From assembly GCA_013298265.1 (NCBI GenBank), contig JAAFHE010000121.1:1-8589 (forward strand): a stretch of 8,589 bases of DNA, written 5' to 3'. Position numbers and translations under genes: made by a program. The DNA comes from Lysobacterales bacterium (GTDB lineage: Bacteria > Pseudomonadota > Gammaproteobacteria > Xanthomonadales > Rhodanobacteraceae). Below the pieces are notes generated by a model. That model searched no databases. It had not been told where the DNA came from and was given only the letters and a program-made list of their open reading frames with translations. Shown piece after piece: positions 6,801 through 8,589 of this stretch (position 1 is its first letter; every line of letters starts with the position of its first letter).

Positions 6801-8589
6801 GACTCCGCGTGTGCCGAGACGCGCAGGGTCGCACCGGCGAGCAGCGCGTTGCCGGCGGCGAAATGCAGGCGGCTTTCGATCGCGACGTTCGCACCGGCGG
6901 GCTGCTGCGACGGCAGCGTGGCAACGGCGAGGTCGATGCGGCGCACCGCTTCGATCGTGAATGCCGCGTCGCGTTCGGCGACAGCGCTACCGTCGCGGCG
7001 CAGCAGACGCGCGCGCAGGTGATAGTCGCCGGCGAGCACGCCGGCGCTGCTCCAGGCGACGGCGCGGGTCCAAGTCAAACCGGCCGCGATCTCCGCGGTC
7101 GGTGTTTCGCCGAGATCGGCGACGAGCGTGCCGTCGGTGGCGATGATCTGCAGGCGCACGCGGCCGTCGAAGGCACTGCCCGGCGTGGTCACGCGGACGT
7201 CGCCGGACAGTATCGCGCCGGGTGCGAGCAGCGAGCCGGCGAGTGCGACGTCGAGCAGCGGCCCGGCGCCGTCGCTGACTGCGAGCACCGCGTCGGCGCT
7301 GTTGTTGATTTCGTCGCGTTCGGTGATGCGCGCGTCGGGATCGGCGACGAGGTGCAGGCGGTAGTGACCGCTCTGCGCGAGCACGCCGAGGTCGAGACTC
7401 AGCGAGCGCGACGCGCCGGCGGCAAGTGCGAAGTTGGCTGGCGCCGTGACCGGCAGCACGCTGCCGCCAGGTGCGCGCAGGCTGGCTGAAAGCGCGACGT
7501 CGGCAACGTCGGCACTGCCGCGGTTGCGCACGGTGACGAGTGCGCTCGCGCGCTGACCGGGTGCCGGCGTTGCGGGGATGAAGAACACGTCGTCGGCCGA
7601 CAGTGCGAGATCAGGCAGGGCGGTCGCGTCCACGTCGATCTGCTGCGCCAGCGACACGCCGCTGCGATTGCCGGCGGTGTCGGTCGCGACTGCGTCGATG
7701 CGGTTCGCGCCGGCGCGCAGCGCAGCCGGTCCGGCGCAGAAGGCGCCCGGCGGCTGCAGCGAGTAGAGCCGCGTCTGCCAGTCAGTGTCGACCCCGAGCA
7801 CGACGATGCGCGTGCTGGCGGCCCAGCCGAAGGTGCCGATGTTGATCTCGTTCGCGTTCGCGACGGCGTCGAAACGCAGGCTGCCGTCGGTTGCGCTGCG
7901 GCCCTCGATGCGCCCGTCGCCAAGCAACAGCGCGAACTCGCTGCCGTCGGGCGACCAGGCGAATGCCTGCGTCGACGGCGGCAGCACGAAGCGCGGGTCG
8001 GCGCGGCGTGTCACCGCGTCGTAGGTCCACAGCGTCGGCGTGCCCGCGTCCGAGCGTGTGAAGCCGAGCACGCCATCGGGCGACCAGCTTGGCCGCTTGT
8101 ATGGGTCGGCGGCGAAGGCGTCGAGCACGCGGGCGGCGTCGAGATCGATGACGACGAGACGGCCGTCGGTCGTCGCGAGTGATGCATAGCGCGCGTCGGC
8201 GCGCAGCTGCAGCGATGCGTTGGTGTCGACCGGGTAGTCGGCGATGCCGGCGATCGGTCGAGCCGTGGCGCCGTCGCGCGACAGCCACCAGAGCGCGTCA
8301 GCCGTGTCGCCGGCGCGGCGGCCGTAGAGCAACACGCGGCTTTCGTCGGCGGAGACCGCGTAGCTGCGGACCGTCTCGGTGATGAGCGGCAGCGCCTGCG
8401 GCGCGCGGCCCGGCCGTTTCGTCTGCAAGCGTCCGTCGACGACGTAGTACAGCGTCACGCCGTGCGCCGACCACTGCGCGAGCTGCGCGGCGACCGTAGC
8501 AGTCTCGACCCGTCCGTCGCGCAGGTCGACGAGACGCAGACCGCCGCCGCCGCCGGTGTTGGTGTCGGCCAGATGCCAGCCGTCGGCGG
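3827..8589 (-). CDS. Giant modular surface protein: beta-propeller, CARDB-like and Ig-like repeats (5'-partial)
   Basis: The frame is open from the right edge to a TGA at 3827-3829, giving 1586 residues with the N-terminus missing. A GTG at 8456-8458 is an internal Val and not a start, because the frame upstream of it reads as continuous propeller sequence. Numbering from that Val, the order is: propeller blades to about 235, a half Ig-like domain at 236-268, four CARDB-like domains at about 282-725, two tandem modules of three Ig-like domains plus one CARDB-like domain at 728-1474, and a tail at 1475-1543. A-x-D-x-A-G-N strands recur, as in bacterial Ig-like domains. There are only three cysteines (241, 1478, 1502), no transmembrane helix near the C-terminus and no enzyme motif. 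The expected location is extracytoplasmic, but the signal peptide would lie outside the window. Adhesion, scaffolding or ligand binding is inferred from the domain types only. The downstream gene starts inside its stop codon. Confidence 0.93.
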   Translation of the reverse strand, partial: ADGWHLADTNTGGGGGLRLVDLRDGRVETATVAAQLAQWSAHGVTLYYVVDGRLQTKRPGRAPQALPLITETVRSYAVSADESRVLLYGRRAGDTADALWWLSRDGATARPIAGIADYPVDTNASLQLRADARYASLATTDGRLVVIDLDAARVLDAFAADPYKRPSWSPDGVLGFTRSDAGTPTLWTYDAVTRRADPRFVLPPSTQAFAWSPDGSEFALLLGDGRIEGRSATDGSLRFDAVANANEINIGTFGWAASTRIVVLGVDTDWQTRLYSLQPPGAFCAGPAALRAGANRIDAVATDTAGNRSGVSLAQQIDVDATALPDLALSADDVFFIPATPAPGQRASALVTVRNRGSADVADVALSASLRAPGGSVLPVTAPANFALAAGASRSLSLDLGVLAQSGHYRLHLVADPDARITERDEINNSADAVLAVSDGAGPLLDVALAGSLLAPGAILSGDVRVTTPGSAFDGRVRLQIIATDGTLVADLGETPTAEIAAGLTWTRAVAWSSAGVLAGDYHLRARLLRRDGSAVAERDAAFTIEAVRRIDLAVATLPSQQPAGANVAIESRLHFAAGNALLAGATLRVSAHAESGAELWAATQALGALQPGYELRKTDRWDTRGIPPGVYTLRLRLIAPGYAASTESSVRLVEAGTSPPLTGALTLAPDGRVVAGRGDTLVYRVDNAGAALAGLQLRLRVLRTPALTNAFEREETLDLAAGASREQTIELGVPPLVLGSYIAVLDARLPGDAAGNWRDLARLGFAALDEQAPTIVIQSPIPDTLEPALVNLRALIADAHSDVAQAHARVDDGIWRPLSLDAGGRWSLLIGGLADGAHRITVRARDRWNNESVSAPTAFAVDATAPQVTIAGIAEGALTNQITTPTITIADTHLDSTRTSVRLNGAAYVSGTPISADGSYTIAVQARDTAGNETFASLHFTLDRTPPALAIVSPADASVLGTSAVEVIVDSEADARVALQVGAFSAEQPANAAGRAVFTAVPLVEGDNPIDASATDRAGNTSPTRRVTVRYEAATAQPLVGTLQPGQAELAHGTPLSVALQLRNPGTVALPAQSIRLRVLAPDSSVLAQRDYARAFAGSEIFADTPEFATSTWPLGGIELRLEILRDSQWITLDTQGVQIVDRTPPLLQAITPLAGAVVAAPLRLRAQASDALSAPVTVEASVDGGSWSALAATGGDAFESAALKLADGAHDHRLRARDAAGNETPLAAIAFTVDNLPPQIAITGVADGDLVNHAVTPQIDVTDTHLATTTLQLNGQPYASGSVIAADGAYRLRVEADDAAGNRATREIAFTIDREAPGVVVDTPVPGSTVTTAAQEIAGRTEPDADVAVQAPGLDTVVRADANGLFRTAAATLVPGANTLHLHATDRAGNVGDAVAVTISYVPAAGETLAALFLDAGISVRRGDPLSLRYTLRNPGTLALAATPVRVQLRAADGALITQDSYAVSLAVGAEITRNSTFATGTLATGGYRVGIAAELRDATGQSVWTELASLEVQIRQGCPTRRPIDLLFRNNFDGDIDDPLYCDDFETSTGKPQASFGWLPSLLFAPARLPDLGADRTQAGDSP
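3830..4036 (-). other. C-terminal tail with paired F-x-x-x-F-D / C-D-D-F-E motifs
   Basis: The last 69 residues of the upstream protein leave the beta-domain pattern. They contain L-L-F-R-N-N-F-D followed by an acidic stretch and Y-C-D-D-F-E. Cysteines 1478 and 1502 flank the first motif and could form a disulphide. From memory, tails of the F-x-[ND]-G-F-[DE] type are frequent at the ends of secreted proteins in Xanthomonadales. This tail resembles them but has an Asn where Gly is usual. A sorting or secretion role is a guess. Confidence 0.5.
3838..3841 (-). promoter_or_regulatory. Ribosome binding site (GGAG) of the downstream gene
   Basis: The minus strand reads GGAG, then seven bases, then ATG at 3830. 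The site lies inside the final codons of the upstream gene and fixes the start at 3830 rather than the in-frame ATG at 3813-3815, which has no comparable box. Confidence 0.75.
4037..5161 (-). repeat. Module copy 2: three Ig-like domains plus one CARDB-like domain
   Basis: This is the second copy of the duplicated module. Its landmarks match copy 1 in order and spacing: D-R-T-P-P-L-L, D-G-A-H-D-H-R-L-R-A-R-D, V-T-D-T-H-L, L-N-G-Q-P-Y-A-S-G, a T-P-V-P-G-S-T-V strand, A-T-D-R-A-G-N-V, and T-L-R-N-P-G-T. The copies abut with no linker. They are more alike in the Ig-like parts than in the final strands of the CARDB-like part. Confidence 0.82.
5162..6277 (-). repeat. Module copy 1: three Ig-like domains plus one CARDB-like domain
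   Basis: This is the first copy of a tandem protein-level duplication of about 372 residues. The sub-domain order is: an Ig-like domain opening at Q-A-P-T-I-V-I with D-G-A-H-R-I-T-V-R-A-R-D; an Ig-like domain with I-A-D-T-H-L and L-N-G-x-x-Y-x-S-G; an Ig-like domain beginning S-P-A-D-A-S-V-L-G and ending D-R-A-G-N; and a CARDB-like domain with L-Q-L-R-N-P-G-T. Each landmark recurs 371-373 residues later in copy 2. The copies are clearly diverged, so the duplication is not recent. Confidence 0.82.
6284..7615 (-). repeat. Four tandem CARDB-like beta-sandwich domains
   Basis: Four units of about 105-115 residues follow one another. They start near P-D-L-A-L-S, L-L-D-V-A-L, R-I-D-L-A-V and G-A-L-T-L-A-P. 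The first is the most typical CARDB unit: it has a V-T-V-R-N-R-G-S-A strand, a G-H-Y-R-L strand and an E-I-N-N-S motif near its end. The other three keep the D-[LV]-A-[LV] opening, a mid-domain pair of beta strands and a G-x-Y-x-L-R-x-R strand, but diverge elsewhere. CARDB (cell adhesion related domain in bacteria) units are typical of secreted or surface proteins. The limits are approximate and were read by eye. Confidence 0.7.
7750..8589 (-). other. Beta-propeller region (TolB/PD40/WD40-like blades), partial
   Basis: This is the N-terminal visible part of the large upstream protein. Two W-S-P-D-G motifs (residues 125-129 and 168-172 counted from the Val at 8458) head blade-like segments. 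Segments of the form L-W-x-x-D-x-x-T and V-I-D-L-D-A-A-R follow the usual strand-turn-strand pattern of PD40/TolB blades. About five to six blades fit in the visible part and more probably lie to the right. The family commonly mediates protein-protein or ligand binding in the periplasm or outside the cell. A Gly5 run (8540-8554) interrupts one blade and probably forms a loop. Confidence 0.75.

Noticed and set aside
5768..7489. Open reading frame of 573 codons on the plus strand
   Set aside because: Antisense register of the CARDB/Ig-like region. The translation is low-complexity Arg/Ala/Gly/Asp with no recognisable fold, whereas the sense frame has clear repeated domains.
8456..8458. GTG as start codon of the upstream gene
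   Set aside because: The frame is open to the right edge and the preceding residues continue the propeller pattern. A start here would cut a blade, and no ribosome binding site or signal peptide follows.

Overview
The window is high-GC bacterial DNA and essentially all of it is protein-coding on the minus strand. It holds parts of two very large genes that run right to left and overlap by four bases (ATGA). The first enters from the right edge with its 5' end missing. The second starts at 3830 and leaves by the left edge, still open. I see no RNA genes, insertion sequences, CRISPR arrays, promoters or terminators, and no non-coding gap. The base composition, the modular secreted proteins and an F-x-N-x-F-[DE]-type C-terminal tail suggest a gammaproteobacterium of the Xanthomonadales/Lysobacterales (Dokdonella/Rhodanobacter/Lysobacter type). 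That placement is an inference, not a proof.

Right part (3827-8589): the C-terminal 1586 residues of a giant, probably extracytoplasmic protein. In order it has a TolB/WD40-like beta-propeller with W-S-P-D-G signatures, a half Ig-like domain at the propeller junction, four tandem CARDB-like beta-sandwich domains, two tandem copies of a ~372-residue module (three Ig-like domains plus one CARDB-like domain), and a short acidic tail with two cysteines. No catalytic residues are recognisable. It looks like an adhesive, scaffolding or ligand-binding surface protein.

Left part (1-3830): the first 1276 residues of a second secreted protein. It has a signal peptide, an Ala/Pro-rich linker, a short acidic repeat, an alpha-helical segment, a transglutaminase-like domain, a long region ending in a W-T-G...G-Y-F-I-A-G motif, and two Big_1 (invasin/intimin-type) Ig-like domains at the left edge. 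The architecture matches proteins that I associate with Rhs/YD-repeat loci. The transglutaminase-like core appears catalytically dead: the Cys position is Asp428, His498 is kept, the Asp position is Ala526, and the first 1179 residues contain no cysteine at all.

The overlap and a good ribosome binding site inside the end of the first gene imply one transcript and coupled translation. The best reading is a two-gene segment of a larger cell-surface operon, perhaps followed to the left by an Rhs/YD-repeat gene outside the window. That last point is a prediction.
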